From contig CAYXFB010000003.1 of assembly GCA_964464145.1 (NCBI GenBank), positions 22,513 through 86,512 of the forward strand: a DNA stretch of 64,000 nt. Direction: 5' to 3'. Under the pieces are notes generated by a model. It was given only the letters and a program-made list of their open reading frames with translations. It made no database searches and was not told where the DNA came from. Below, in pieces: positions 52,923 through 60,048 of this stretch; the first letter of the stretch is position 1, and every line of letters begins with the position of its first letter. Source of the DNA: UBA5399 sp964464145. GTDB lineage: Bacteria > Bacillota > Clostridia > Christensenellales > Christensenellaceae. The position numbers and the translations under genes are program-made.

Positions 52923-52954
52923 AAAAAAAGAAGCCTTGCGGCTTCTCTTTTTTT
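52923..52954. terminator. bidirectional terminator between fliB and flagellin
   Basis: Stem AGAAGCC (52929-52935) and GGCTTCT (52940-52946) with a TTGC loop. Seven A residues precede it and eight T residues follow, so it can end transcripts from both strands: fliB (stop 52858) and flagellin (stop 52968). Confidence 0.88.
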
Positions 52955-52967
52955 GCTATTTCAATTT

Positions 52968-54914
52968 TTACCTGAGCAGTGACAGAACATTCTGAGGAGC
53001 ACTGTTCGCCTGCGCCAACATTGCTGTTGCGGCCTGCGCCATTATGTTGCTCTTCGTGAAGTTTGTCATCTCGGAAGCTATATCAACGTCGCGGATACGG
53101 CTTTCTGCTGCCTGCAGGTTCTCTGCGGAGATCTTCAGGTTGTTGATCTTGTAGGTCATCCTGTTCTGCATAGCACCCAGGAGAGCTCTCTGATCAGAAA
53201 CCTGATTTACGGCGTCACGTACGGAAGTTATAGCCTTGCTGGCATCTTCCGCATTGAATATGGAGGAATCGTCCAAGCCAAGACCCGCCGTGTTCATAGC
53301 GCCTATACGGATAGAGAGCTGCTCGCCTTCGAGAGCGCCTACCTGTATTTTCATCTCCTCGTACTTGTTGTAATCGGGAGCGGCCTTGAAGCTTATCTGG
53401 CTTCTTATATCCTTGCTGTTTGCAAAGGATATAGTATTGCCCGATACATTGTCTGTACTTATGCCAAACGCTGCTGCCATCTCTGCTACTGTGGAATCCG
53501 AACGCTTCACATAATTGAACTCTGTTGTGCCATCGTTCCAAGTAACGGTATCGCCATCCTTCATCTTCAAGAGATCGAATTCAAACTTAGTTGTACCGCT
53601 GTTTTCAATCTTTGCAGGTGTACTTGTAACCTTCACATAGTTATTGCCCGTCAGACCGAACGCACCGCCTACAGTTGGATCGTCCGCAGCCAACTGACCC
53701 TTTAAGCCCGCATATGTCATACTAATGTTATCACCAACAGCCGCTACCGTTACGTCTGTGGGAGCCGTTATGTCACCAGTACCCAGAACATCATTTATTC
53801 TGTCGGCCAGTGCCGATGCAGAGTTAACGGTATCTATATCTATACCGTTTGTAGCAGGCGCTTTATCACCGGCCGCTGTGCTGAAGAATGTGTATGTCTG
53901 ATCGCCTATTGTGAACTTGTCGCCGGACTTCACGGAACTCACATCATACTTGAACTGTGAAGTGGCTATAGTACCCAAGCTATCCGCCTTACCTGCAGCA
54001 GGATTTATTATGGTAGTGCCGGCCATGGTATCCTTGCCTGCTACAAAGTTACCAGTACCCGTCTTAGCCGCCTGGGCTGTCAACGCATAGCCATTAAGTG
54101 TTTCCTTTGAAATATCCGCAGGATCGTCAGCAACAAGCGTTACTTTAGATGAACCGGCCGTTGCCGATGCAGTATAATCCACACCACCAATTGTTACCGT
54201 CTGATTTTTAAAAGCTTGCGCTATTTGAACAGCAGATGAATCGCCAGCGGTCAAAGCGCCGCTTGTGAGCGTCTGTCCACCAACAGTGATTTTTACTGTT
54301 TCACCACCGACCACATTCTCCATTTCAAGACCTGCAAGATCTATATCAAATGTGGCTTTATATCCAGCTTGGAAGTTTTTGCCCAGTGTGGTGGATATGT
54401 CTTTTACGCCGCCAGCGCCAGTAGCCGGATCAGCTATATCGTATGTAGCGTATATACCAGAGGTAAGAGCGCTTCTCTTGAGGCCCTCGGCAGAAAGGGA
54501 GCCGTCCAGTATCTTCATGTTGTTGAAGGTAGACTGCTCGGAGATATCGTTTATCTCGCGCTTTAGCTGGTCAAACTCTTTTGCAACCTGCGTGCGGTCA
54601 AAGTTCTGGTTTGTGCCCGTAGCAGACTGTACAGCCAGCTCGTTCATGCGCTGAAGCATGGAGTGAACTTCCTGCAAAGCGCCCTCAGCGGTCTGTATCA
54701 GAGAAGAAGCATCCTGAGAGTTCAGAGACGCCCTGTTCAGGCCGCGTATCTGTGAACGCATTTTTTCGGAAATAGCAAGACCCGCTGCGTCATCAGCCGC
54801 GCGGTTTATTTTGTATCCCGAAGACAGTTTTTCTGCAGAGTTAGCAACCTTATCGTTTTGAAGTGTGTACTGACGATGTGTGTTCATCGCCATAATGTTA
54901 TTCGCAATCCTCAT
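52968..54914 (-). CDS. fliC: flagellin, large
   Basis: Filament subunit. D0/D1 ends are textbook: MRIANNIMAMNTHRQYTLQNDKVANSAEKLSSGYKINRAADDAAGLAISEKM, and IRDVDIASEMTNFTKSNIMAQAATAMLAQANSAPQNVLSLLR, the region FliW and FliS bind. At 648 residues it is larger than many Firmicute flagellins, with a central surface domain of about 350 residues rich in Thr, Ala, Gly, Asp and Lys, including flagellin_IN-like segments. AAGGAGGAT lies seven bases before the ATG. No clear sigma-D promoter is seen in the 188-base leader, which instead has CsrA-type hairpins. A terminator follows. Confidence 0.95.
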   Translation of the reverse strand: MRIANNIMAMNTHRQYTLQNDKVANSAEKLSSGYKINRAADDAAGLAISEKMRSQIRGLNRASLNSQDASSLIQTAEGALQEVHSMLQRMNELAVQSATGTNQNFDRTQVAKEFDQLKREINDISEQSTFNNMKILDGSLSAEGLKRSALTSGIYATYDIADPATGAGGVKDISTTLGKNFQAGYKATFDIDLAGLEMENVVGGETVKITVGGQTLTSGALTAGDSSAVQIAQAFKNQTVTIGGVDYTASATAGSSKVTLVADDPADISKETLNGYALTAQAAKTGTGNFVAGKDTMAGTTIINPAAGKADSLGTIATSQFKYDVSSVKSGDKFTIGDQTYTFFSTAAGDKAPATNGIDIDTVNSASALADRINDVLGTGDITAPTDVTVAAVGDNISMTYAGLKGQLAADDPTVGGAFGLTGNNYVKVTSTPAKIENSGTTKFEFDLLKMKDGDTVTWNDGTTEFNYVKRSDSTVAEMAAAFGISTDNVSGNTISFANSKDIRSQISFKAAPDYNKYEEMKIQVGALEGEQLSIRIGAMNTAGLGLDDSSIFNAEDASKAITSVRDAVNQVSDQRALLGAMQNRMTYKINNLKISAENLQAAESRIRDVDIASEMTNFTKSNIMAQAATAMLAQANSAPQNVLSLLR

Positions 54915-54943
54915 TATTATATCCTCCTTGAATTATGCGATTA

Positions 54944-54964
54944 CCGGAAACATCCTCATCCCGG
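54944..54964 (-). promoter_or_regulatory. candidate high-affinity CsrA hairpin
   Basis: Six-pair stem 54944-54949/54959-54964 with a nine-base loop 54950-54958 reading TGAGGATGT on the mRNA. CsrA prefers GGA in a hairpin loop; AGGATGT equals the core of the SELEX consensus. About 30 bases upstream of the flagellin start. Confidence 0.7.
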
Positions 54965-55069
54965 CATTGCAGGCTTTGCCCGCGTGATTTAATTTATATC
55001 ATTACCCTCTACTCAGAAATGTGCACCTTCCTTTACAAGGGTTTATGATCAATATAAAAATCGTATCGC

Positions 55070-55092
55070 CTCCGGCTCGTTTCCTCCCGGAG
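55070..55092 (-). promoter_or_regulatory. second GGA-loop hairpin, upstream end of the flagellin leader
   Basis: Stem CTCCGG/CCGGAG (55070-55075, 55087-55092) and an eleven-base loop reading gaGGAaacgag on the mRNA. It lies just past the CsrA-like gene's stop. A T run about nine bases downstream (55056-55060) means it might also act as a weak terminator or attenuator. Confidence 0.5.
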
Positions 55093-55102
55093 ATTTGCGG
55101 CA

Positions 55103-55327
55103 CTACCTTGCGCGCTGTACTGCGTTTGGGTTGTACCTAATTTTGGATTTCTCATAAGCGCCGTTATCTTTACCGCTCTGTTTTTCGAAAACATCGCCTC
55201 GGGTTATGCTCACCTCTCTAGGTGCCTCTATACCCAGTTTAAAAACGGAACCTGCCCTCACCACGCGAATCTTTATGTTGTCGTTGATCATTACGTAATC
55301 TTCTTCTTTTACAGATATCATCAACAT
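55103..55327 (-). CDS. divergent CsrA paralogue adjacent to flagellin
   Basis: A 74-residue CsrA-like protein: MLMISVKEEDYVMINDNIKIRVVR, KLGIEAPREVSITRGDVFEKQ. The fold-defining strands and the second RNA-contact Arg (ITRGD) are kept, but the N-terminal LTR motif is replaced by ISV, so the first Arg contact is lost. The tail is basic (KIRYNPNAVQRAR). AGGAGG lies nine bases before ATG 55327. It sits between a 60-residue orphan and flagellin, so it may be a flagellin-specific regulator, a CsrA antagonist, or a sponge. A canonical copy is at 28568. Confidence 0.8.
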   Translation of the reverse strand: MLMISVKEEDYVMINDNIKIRVVRAGSVFKLGIEAPREVSITRGDVFEKQSGKDNGAYEKSKIRYNPNAVQRAR

Positions 55328-55390
55328 TCGCGCAAACCTCCTGTTTTTTTTGACCGCTTCCTGCTTTCAGAAAAATCTCAAGTAAATCTG

Positions 55391-55573
55391 TCAGTCGTCT
55401 ATCTCAGAAAATGCGCTATGTATAGAATTTACGTCATCGCGTTCCATCGCGATCCTATCCATACATACGTGAAGATAATTTTTTTCCTCTTCGGAAAGAC
55501 ACATTATCTTTTCCTCAAGAGTCATTTTTTTAATGTCAAAACCCTGATGTTGCTCAAAACTCTTGACTGCCAT
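55391..55573 (-). CDS. small unknown protein upstream of the CsrA paralogue
   Basis: About 60 residues, charged and helical, with no motif I recognise: DIKKMTLEEKIMCLSEEEKNYLHVCMDRI in the middle and an acidic end (FSEIDD). The longer frame starts at TTG 55591; ATG 55573, nine bases after GGGGTGG, is preferred. It is the first gene behind a consensus promoter (55608-55636) and likely co-transcribed with the CsrA paralogue 63 nt downstream. Confidence 0.5.
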   Translation of the reverse strand: MAVKSFEQHQGFDIKKMTLEEKIMCLSEEEKNYLHVCMDRIAMERDDVNSIHSAFSEIDD

Positions 55574-55607
55574 TCCCTTAAACCACCCCAATATTTACCT
55601 GTGTTAA

Positions 55608-55636
55608 ATTATAGTTTGCTTGGTTGCATTTGTCAA
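55608..55636 (-). promoter_or_regulatory. consensus sigma-A promoter for the small-protein/CsrA-like/flagellin unit
   Basis: Minus strand: TTGACA (55631-55636), exactly 17 bases, TATAAT (55608-55613). Both hexamers are perfect, the best promoter in the window. It lies about 34 bases before the first start codon and back to back with the XRE gene's promoter. Confidence 0.85.
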
Positions 55637-55663
55637 GAGAAACTTTTCCCAGTTAATTATATA

Positions 55664-55692
55664 TTGCAGAAATTAATTTTTTATGTTAAAAT
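55664..55692 (+). promoter_or_regulatory. candidate sigma-A promoter for the XRE regulator
   Basis: TTGCAG (55664-55669), 17 bases, TAAAAT (55687-55692). It is divergent from the consensus promoter at 55608-55636; a short inverted repeat AACT-N6-AGTT (55641-55654) lies between the two minus-35 boxes and could be an operator. Confidence 0.55.
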
Positions 55693-55760
55693 AATCTAAT
55701 GTTATATATTTATAATTGCACGGCAAAAAAGTTATTTATTCAACGTGAGGTGACATCAAA

Positions 55761-56117
55761 ATGCTGAGCAGTCGTTTAGGTGAACTTATTTCCGAATTGG
55801 GCGTTAAAAAAGGTGATTTTGCCGGAAAAATAGGTTTTTCGCAAGCCTATGTTTCCATGATTCTGAGCGGTAAAAGGCAGCAGCCAACGGACCGCTTCTT
55901 CGAATCTATCCACCGCGCCTACCATGTGAGCGTAGATTGGCTTAGGGACGGCGAGGGTGAAATGTTCAGCTTGGCCGGGCTCGACCCTGCCTCCCCCGAC
56001 GCGTCGCTGCTGAAAAAGTATCAATCGCTTTCAGTATCGGAGCGCAAGGTTGTGGACGAAATACTGGACGCCATGGTATTGAAGCGCCTCGCAGAGCAGA
56101 ACTCGCGCGAAGCTTAA
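55761..56117 (+). CDS. XRE-family transcriptional regulator
   Basis: A 118-residue protein: helix-turn-helix of the Cro/CI type at about residues 5-60 (LGELISELGVKKGDFAGKIGFSQAYVSMILSGKRQQPTDRFFESI), then VDWLRDGEGEMF, as in SinR- or phage-repressor-like proteins, and a short C-terminal helical part that may dimerise. GAGGTGA lies eight bases before ATG 55761. It is divergent from the csrA-like/flagellin unit and so a plausible regulator of it, but its targets are unknown. The gene is convergent with deoR downstream. Confidence 0.85.
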   Translation: MLSSRLGELISELGVKKGDFAGKIGFSQAYVSMILSGKRQQPTDRFFESIHRAYHVSVDWLRDGEGEMFSLAGLDPASPDASLLKKYQSLSVSERKVVDEILDAMVLKRLAEQNSREA

Positions 56118-56255
56118 ATTTTCCGCAAATAAAAAACACATCTTTAAAAGCTGCGGTTTCACAACTGTCTGATCCGGCGCTCTGTTTTGTGTATGTAAAT
56201 TTTTACCGTCCGCGAAATTTTTTCGCAAAATATTTGTGCAGCTTTTTTCCGCCAG

Positions 56256-57008
56256 TCAATATAGCAGCTCAACGCCCGCTTCCTTTAGCGCGCTCTCCCA
56301 TTCCCCGCCCGGCCATCTGTCCGTTATGATATAATCCAGCCGCTCTATTCCGCATATCCGGCTGAACGAGACCTTACCAAATTTCGTATGATCCATCATG
56401 GCCACCACGCGCTGTGAATGCTCCATCATCTTCACCTTTAGCACCGCCTCGTCCTCGTTTATGTCCGAAAGCTGGGTAAAATCCAGACCCCTTGCCGAGA
56501 AAAACATGGTTTTGCAGTTGCAGTTCTCTATCATGGCCTCGGCGGCGCGACCCACATACGAAAGCGAATTTTCGCGCAGATAGCCGCCCGTGGAATACAC
56601 CCGCAGGCCGGGGTTCTCAGAAAACATGAGCGCCACCTTGGGGCTGTTCGTTATGACCGTATTGGTGCGCCGCTCAAAATGCGGGCGCAGCTTGTAGGCC
56701 GAGGAGGACGAATCAACTATCACAACGTCTTCATTTTCTATTAACGTGGCGGCTATTTTCGCTATGTGCTCCTTTTCCGCCGCGTATTCCTCATCGCGCA
56801 CCACCAGCGGTATCTCGGCGTTCATGCCCTCGGTCAGCGAGGCGCCGCCAAAGCTTCGGTGCAACATGCCCGCGTCCGCCAACTGTTTTAGGTCGCGGCG
56901 CACGGTTGCTTCGCTCACATACAGCAGCGCGGCCAGCTTGTGCACACTCACGTATTTGCTTTCCTTCAATATATTAAGTATGTTCGTGTGCCGCTCTATC
57001 CCCAGCAT
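56256..57008 (-). CDS. DeoR/GlpR-family sugar-operon repressor
   Basis: A 250-residue regulator: N-terminal winged helix-turn-helix (RHTNILNILKESKYVSVHKLAALLYVSEATVRRDLKQL) and a C-terminal sugar-phosphate-sensing domain (VVIVDSSSSAYKL, TNSPKVALMFSENPGLRVYSTGGYLRENSLSYVGRAAEAMI, DHTKFGKVSFSRI). ATG 57008 with GGAGA eight bases before it gives MLGIERHTN, the usual length; the frame extends to 57056. It is divergent from the dehydrogenase operon at 57181 and has a good promoter (57047-57075). Likely represses that operon. Confidence 0.93.
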   Translation of the reverse strand: MLGIERHTNILNILKESKYVSVHKLAALLYVSEATVRRDLKQLADAGMLHRSFGGASLTEGMNAEIPLVVRDEEYAAEKEHIAKIAATLIENEDVVIVDSSSSAYKLRPHFERRTNTVITNSPKVALMFSENPGLRVYSTGGYLRENSLSYVGRAAEAMIENCNCKTMFFSARGLDFTQLSDINEDEAVLKVKMMEHSQRVVAMMDHTKFGKVSFSRICGIERLDYIITDRWPGGEWESALKEAGVELLY

Positions 57009-57046
57009 AGTTTTCTCCATAAGCAAGTTTGATTGAATATGCTCTA

Positions 57047-57075
57047 ATTTTAGCACAGATATGATTGTTTATCAA
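57047..57075 (-). promoter_or_regulatory. candidate sigma-A promoter for deoR-type gene
   Basis: Minus strand: TTGATA (57070-57075), 17 bases, TAAAAT (57047-57052), about 40 bases before the start codon. The short intergenic region must also carry the promoter of the divergent sugar operon; none of comparable quality was seen there. Confidence 0.65.
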
Positions 57076-57180
57076 TATTTACGCAAAACATACACAATCC
57101 CGCGCATGGCTGGTAAAATGAAAGCGTAGAAAAGGCCGCTTCAACGCGGCGGGATGCAATATTTTAAGAGGGTGTTTTAT

Positions 57181-58218
57181 ATGAAAGCATGTGTATTGGA
57201 AGCTGTTAACAAACTTGTTTATAAGGACGTTCCCACGCCAAAGCCTTCGGCGGGCGAAGTGCTGCTCAAAATACGCGCAGCCGGCATCTGCGGCTCGGAC
57301 GTGGATCGCGTGTTCAAAAAGGGCACCTACTCCTTCCCCACCATACCCGGCCACGAATTTGCGGGCGAGATCGTGGAGCTGGGCGAGGGCGTGGATGCCG
57401 CTCTGCTGGGCAGGAAGGCGGCCGTTTTTCCGCTGCTGCCCTGCCGCAAGTGCGATATGTGCGAAATAGGCAATTACGCCTCCTGCCGCCATTACAACTA
57501 TTTTGGCTCCCGCTGTGACGGCGGCTTTGCCGAATACCTCGCCGTACCCGTGTGGAACCTCGTTTTGACGGACGCGGAGCTTTCTTTCGAAGAGATGGCG
57601 ATGGTGGAGCCCGCCGCCGTTTCGCTGCACGCTCTGGAGCGCGTGGGCGTCGATTTTATGGACAGCGTGGCGGTGTTCGGCGCGGGCGCCATAGGCCTCA
57701 TGCTGTGCGAATTCGCGGGCGCGATGGGCGCGGGCGATATAATAATATTGGACGTTGACCCCCGCAAGATAGAGTTTGCGCAAAGCATGGGCTACACCGC
57801 CATAAACAACGCGCAAGACGGCTGGGCGGAGCGCGTGATGGACTTGACGCACGGCAAGGGCGTGGATGTCGCCGTGGAGGGCGCGGGCTTCCCCACCGCC
57901 GCGGACGGCTGCTTCGAGATAGCAAAGCCGGGCGGAAACGTGGTGCTTATGGGCAACCCGGCCGGAGACATGAATCTTTCGCAGAAAAAATACTGGGAGA
58001 TACTTCGCAAGCAGCTCACAGTGAAAGGCACGTGGAACTCAAACTACACCCAAGCCAAAAACGACTGGCAATCCGCCATAAAAGGCATGGCCACGGGCAA
58101 GCTGCAGGTGGCCAAATTCATAACGCACCGCTTCGATCTGAGCGAATGCAACAAAGCCTTTGACATACTCAAAAACAAGACGGAGTTTGCCAACCGCGTT
58201 ATGTTTGTGAACGCTTAA
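57181..58218 (+). CDS. zinc-dependent dehydrogenase, GatD-like
   Basis: Medium-chain zinc alcohol dehydrogenase, 345 residues. Catalytic zinc ligands appear in ICGSD (Cys) and PGHEFAGE (His, Glu); structural zinc Cys cluster CRKCDMCEIGNYASCRHY; NAD-binding VAVFGAGAIGLM and LDVDPRKIE. The overall sequence resembles galactitol-1-phosphate 5-dehydrogenase, but related polyol-phosphate dehydrogenases look alike. ATG 57181 behind AAGAGGGTG is preferred to 57154. First gene of a four-gene sugar operon, divergent from a DeoR repressor. Confidence 0.85.
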   Translation: MKACVLEAVNKLVYKDVPTPKPSAGEVLLKIRAAGICGSDVDRVFKKGTYSFPTIPGHEFAGEIVELGEGVDAALLGRKAAVFPLLPCRKCDMCEIGNYASCRHYNYFGSRCDGGFAEYLAVPVWNLVLTDAELSFEEMAMVEPAAVSLHALERVGVDFMDSVAVFGAGAIGLMLCEFAGAMGAGDIIILDVDPRKIEFAQSMGYTAINNAQDGWAERVMDLTHGKGVDVAVEGAGFPTAADGCFEIAKPGGNVVLMGNPAGDMNLSQKKYWEILRKQLTVKGTWNSNYTQAKNDWQSAIKGMATGKLQVAKFITHRFDLSECNKAFDILKNKTEFANRVMFVNA

Positions 58219-58284
58219 AGGTTCGCCTCCGGCGGCTTAGAAACTTTTTTGCAAAAAAGTTTCTAAGAACTTCAAAAAACCTTT
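58217..58284 (+). repeat. long palindromic hairpin inside the sugar operon
   Basis: A perfect 30-base palindrome at 58237-58266 (TTAGAAACTTTTTTG and its complement), enclosed by outer arms AAAGGTT (58217-58223) and AACCTTT (58278-58284). It fills the gap between the first two dehydrogenase genes. No terminator-like U tract follows the full structure. It may be a mobile palindromic unit or an mRNA-stabilising hairpin. Confidence 0.75.
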
Positions 58285-58318
58285 TACTTTAGGTCAATTA
58301 TTTAAAGGAGATATATAC

Positions 58319-59380
58319 ATGAAAATGACGGCAGCCGTTTTGAACGGCATAGATAAGATGGAGCTTGCGCAGGTGGATGTGCCTGTAATAGATGATGACA
58401 GCGTACTTTTGAAGGTGCACGCCTGCGCTGTGTGCGGATCAGACATACGCATACTGCACTCCGGCAACTCGCGGGTAAACTACCCCGCCATAATAGGTCA
58501 CGAGATCTCCGGCGAGGTGGTGGAAGTGGGCAAAAATGTCACTCGGTTCAAGCTGGGTGACCGCGTTGCCGTGGGCGCGGACGTGCCCTGCGGCGAGTGC
58601 GCCTTTTGTCAGGCGGGCATTGGCAACAACTGCCAGATAAACTACGCCATAGGCTATCAGTTCCCCGGCGGCTTCGCGCAGTATATGCCGCTGAATCGCA
58701 CCACGGTGGACTACGGGCCCATCCACAAGATACCGGACAGCATGAGCTACGCGCAGGCCGCAATGGCCGAGCCTTTGGGCTGCGTTTTAAACGCGCTGGA
58801 GCTTTCGCCCGTAAAGCTGGGCGACGTGGCGGTAATAATAGGCGCCGGGCCGATAGGCTGCATGATGGCCAACGTTATAAAGCGCATGGGCGCGGCCAAG
58901 GTGATACTGGTGCAGCGCTCCCGCCCACGTCTTGAGGCGGCGCAAAAGGTGGTAAATGCGGACGTATTCGTGTGCTCTGCCGAGGAGGATCCGGTTAAGC
59001 GCGTACTGGCCGAAACGGATGGCCTTGGCGCGGATGTTATATTCACGGCCTGCCCTTCTGGGGAGGCGCAGCAGCAGGCGCTTGAGATGGCCAAGAACCG
59101 CGCATTTGTAAACTTTTTCGGCGGGCTGCCCAAGACGGCGGAAAAAGTTACGCTGAACACCAACATAATACACTACAAGGAGCTTTTCGTAACGGGTGCG
59201 CACGGCGCTATGCCCGTGCACCACTGCAAGGCGCTGGAGCTCATAGCCTCCGGCACGATAGACGTAAAACCCTTTATGACGCACACCTTCCCCATAGACG
59301 ATGTGGTGGAGGCGTTCAAAATGGCGGAAGGCCACTCGGGCATGAGGGTCATAGTGGAGCCTTGGGGAGGAAACGCATGA
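58319..59380 (+). CDS. zinc-dependent dehydrogenase, threonine/sorbitol type
   Basis: Second medium-chain dehydrogenase of 353 residues: CGSDIR and GHEISGEVVEVG (catalytic zinc), ADVPCGECAFCQAGIGNNCQ (structural zinc) and VAVIIGAGPIGCMM (NAD site). It is quite distinct from its neighbour and resembles the polyol/threonine dehydrogenase group; substrate unknown. AAAGGAGAT lies eight bases before ATG 58319. Its stop overlaps the next start by four bases (ATGA). Confidence 0.85.
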   Translation: MKMTAAVLNGIDKMELAQVDVPVIDDDSVLLKVHACAVCGSDIRILHSGNSRVNYPAIIGHEISGEVVEVGKNVTRFKLGDRVAVGADVPCGECAFCQAGIGNNCQINYAIGYQFPGGFAQYMPLNRTTVDYGPIHKIPDSMSYAQAAMAEPLGCVLNALELSPVKLGDVAVIIGAGPIGCMMANVIKRMGAAKVILVQRSRPRLEAAQKVVNADVFVCSAEEDPVKRVLAETDGLGADVIFTACPSGEAQQQALEMAKNRAFVNFFGGLPKTAEKVTLNTNIIHYKELFVTGAHGAMPVHHCKALELIASGTIDVKPFMTHTFPIDDVVEAFKMAEGHSGMRVIVEPWGGNA

Positions 59381-60045
59381 AACCTGGAATTTCAGCATCA
59401 CTTATGTGTATAGACTTCGCCGATACAAAGGCCGATCTTGCGGCAATGGAGGCGGCGGGCATAGATTATCTGCACTTTGATATAATGGACGGCGCATTCG
59501 TGCCAAACTACGCGCTGGGCGTGTGCATGATAGACAAGCTGCGCGGCAAAACAAGCATACCGTTCGACATACACCTCATGGTGGAGCGTCCGGAGCTCAA
59601 GATACCCTATTTCAGCTTCAAAGAGGGCGACGCGGTTTCCGTTCACGCGGAGAGCACGGTGCATCTTGAGCGCGTGCTGCAAACGCTGCGAAGCCTCGGC
59701 TGCAAGGCGGGCGTTGCTCTCAACCCCGCCACACCCATAGACGTGCTGGAATACGTTCTTTGCGCAATAGATTTTGTGCTCATAATGACGGTGAACCCCG
59801 GATACGCCGGCCAAAAGCTGGTGGAGGCCACCCTGCCCAAAATAACCGCGACACGCAAATATTTGGACAGCCGCGGCAAAACCGACGTGGTGATCCAAGT
59901 TGACGGCAACGTGAGCTTTGACAACGCGGAGCGCATGGCAAAGGCGGGCGCGGCCAACTACGTTGTGGGAACGGCCGGTTTCTTCCGCACCGATATGAGC
60001 ATGCAAGACGCGGCAGACGAGCTGCGCAAGAGAACAGGAGTATAA
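59377..60045 (+). CDS. ribulose-/allulose-phosphate 3-epimerase family enzyme
   Basis: TIM-barrel epimerase of 222 residues. Metal and catalytic residues are visible: LHFDIMDGAFVPN (His, Asp), DIHLMV (His) and QVDGNV (Asp). MTVNPGYAGQ is the phosphate loop. SLMCIDF at the start and VGTAGFF near the end are closer to AlsE-like allulose-6-phosphate epimerases than to housekeeping Rpe. ATG 59377 overlaps the previous stop. It probably interconverts two ketose phosphates made by the flanking dehydrogenases. Confidence 0.85.
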   Translation: MKPGISASLMCIDFADTKADLAAMEAAGIDYLHFDIMDGAFVPNYALGVCMIDKLRGKTSIPFDIHLMVERPELKIPYFSFKEGDAVSVHAESTVHLERVLQTLRSLGCKAGVALNPATPIDVLEYVLCAIDFVLIMTVNPGYAGQKLVEATLPKITATRKYLDSRGKTDVVIQVDGNVSFDNAERMAKAGAANYVVGTAGFFRTDMSMQDAADELRKRTGV

Positions 60046-60048
60046 AAT

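Larger units (their letters stand above)
54915..55102 (-). promoter_or_regulatory. flagellin 5' leader with candidate CsrA-binding sites
   Basis: Three features on the minus strand. A hairpin at 55070-55092 (CTCCGG/CCGGAG) has GGA in its loop. A hairpin at 54944-54964 (CCGGGA/TTCCGG, six pairs) has loop TGAGGATGT, which contains AGGATGT as in the CsrA consensus. The ribosome site AAGGAGGAT (54921-54929) is a third GGA. A GC-rich hairpin (GCGGGC/GCCTGC) sits between at about 54966-54984. This mirrors the two-site CsrA control of hag in Bacillus. Confidence 0.7.
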
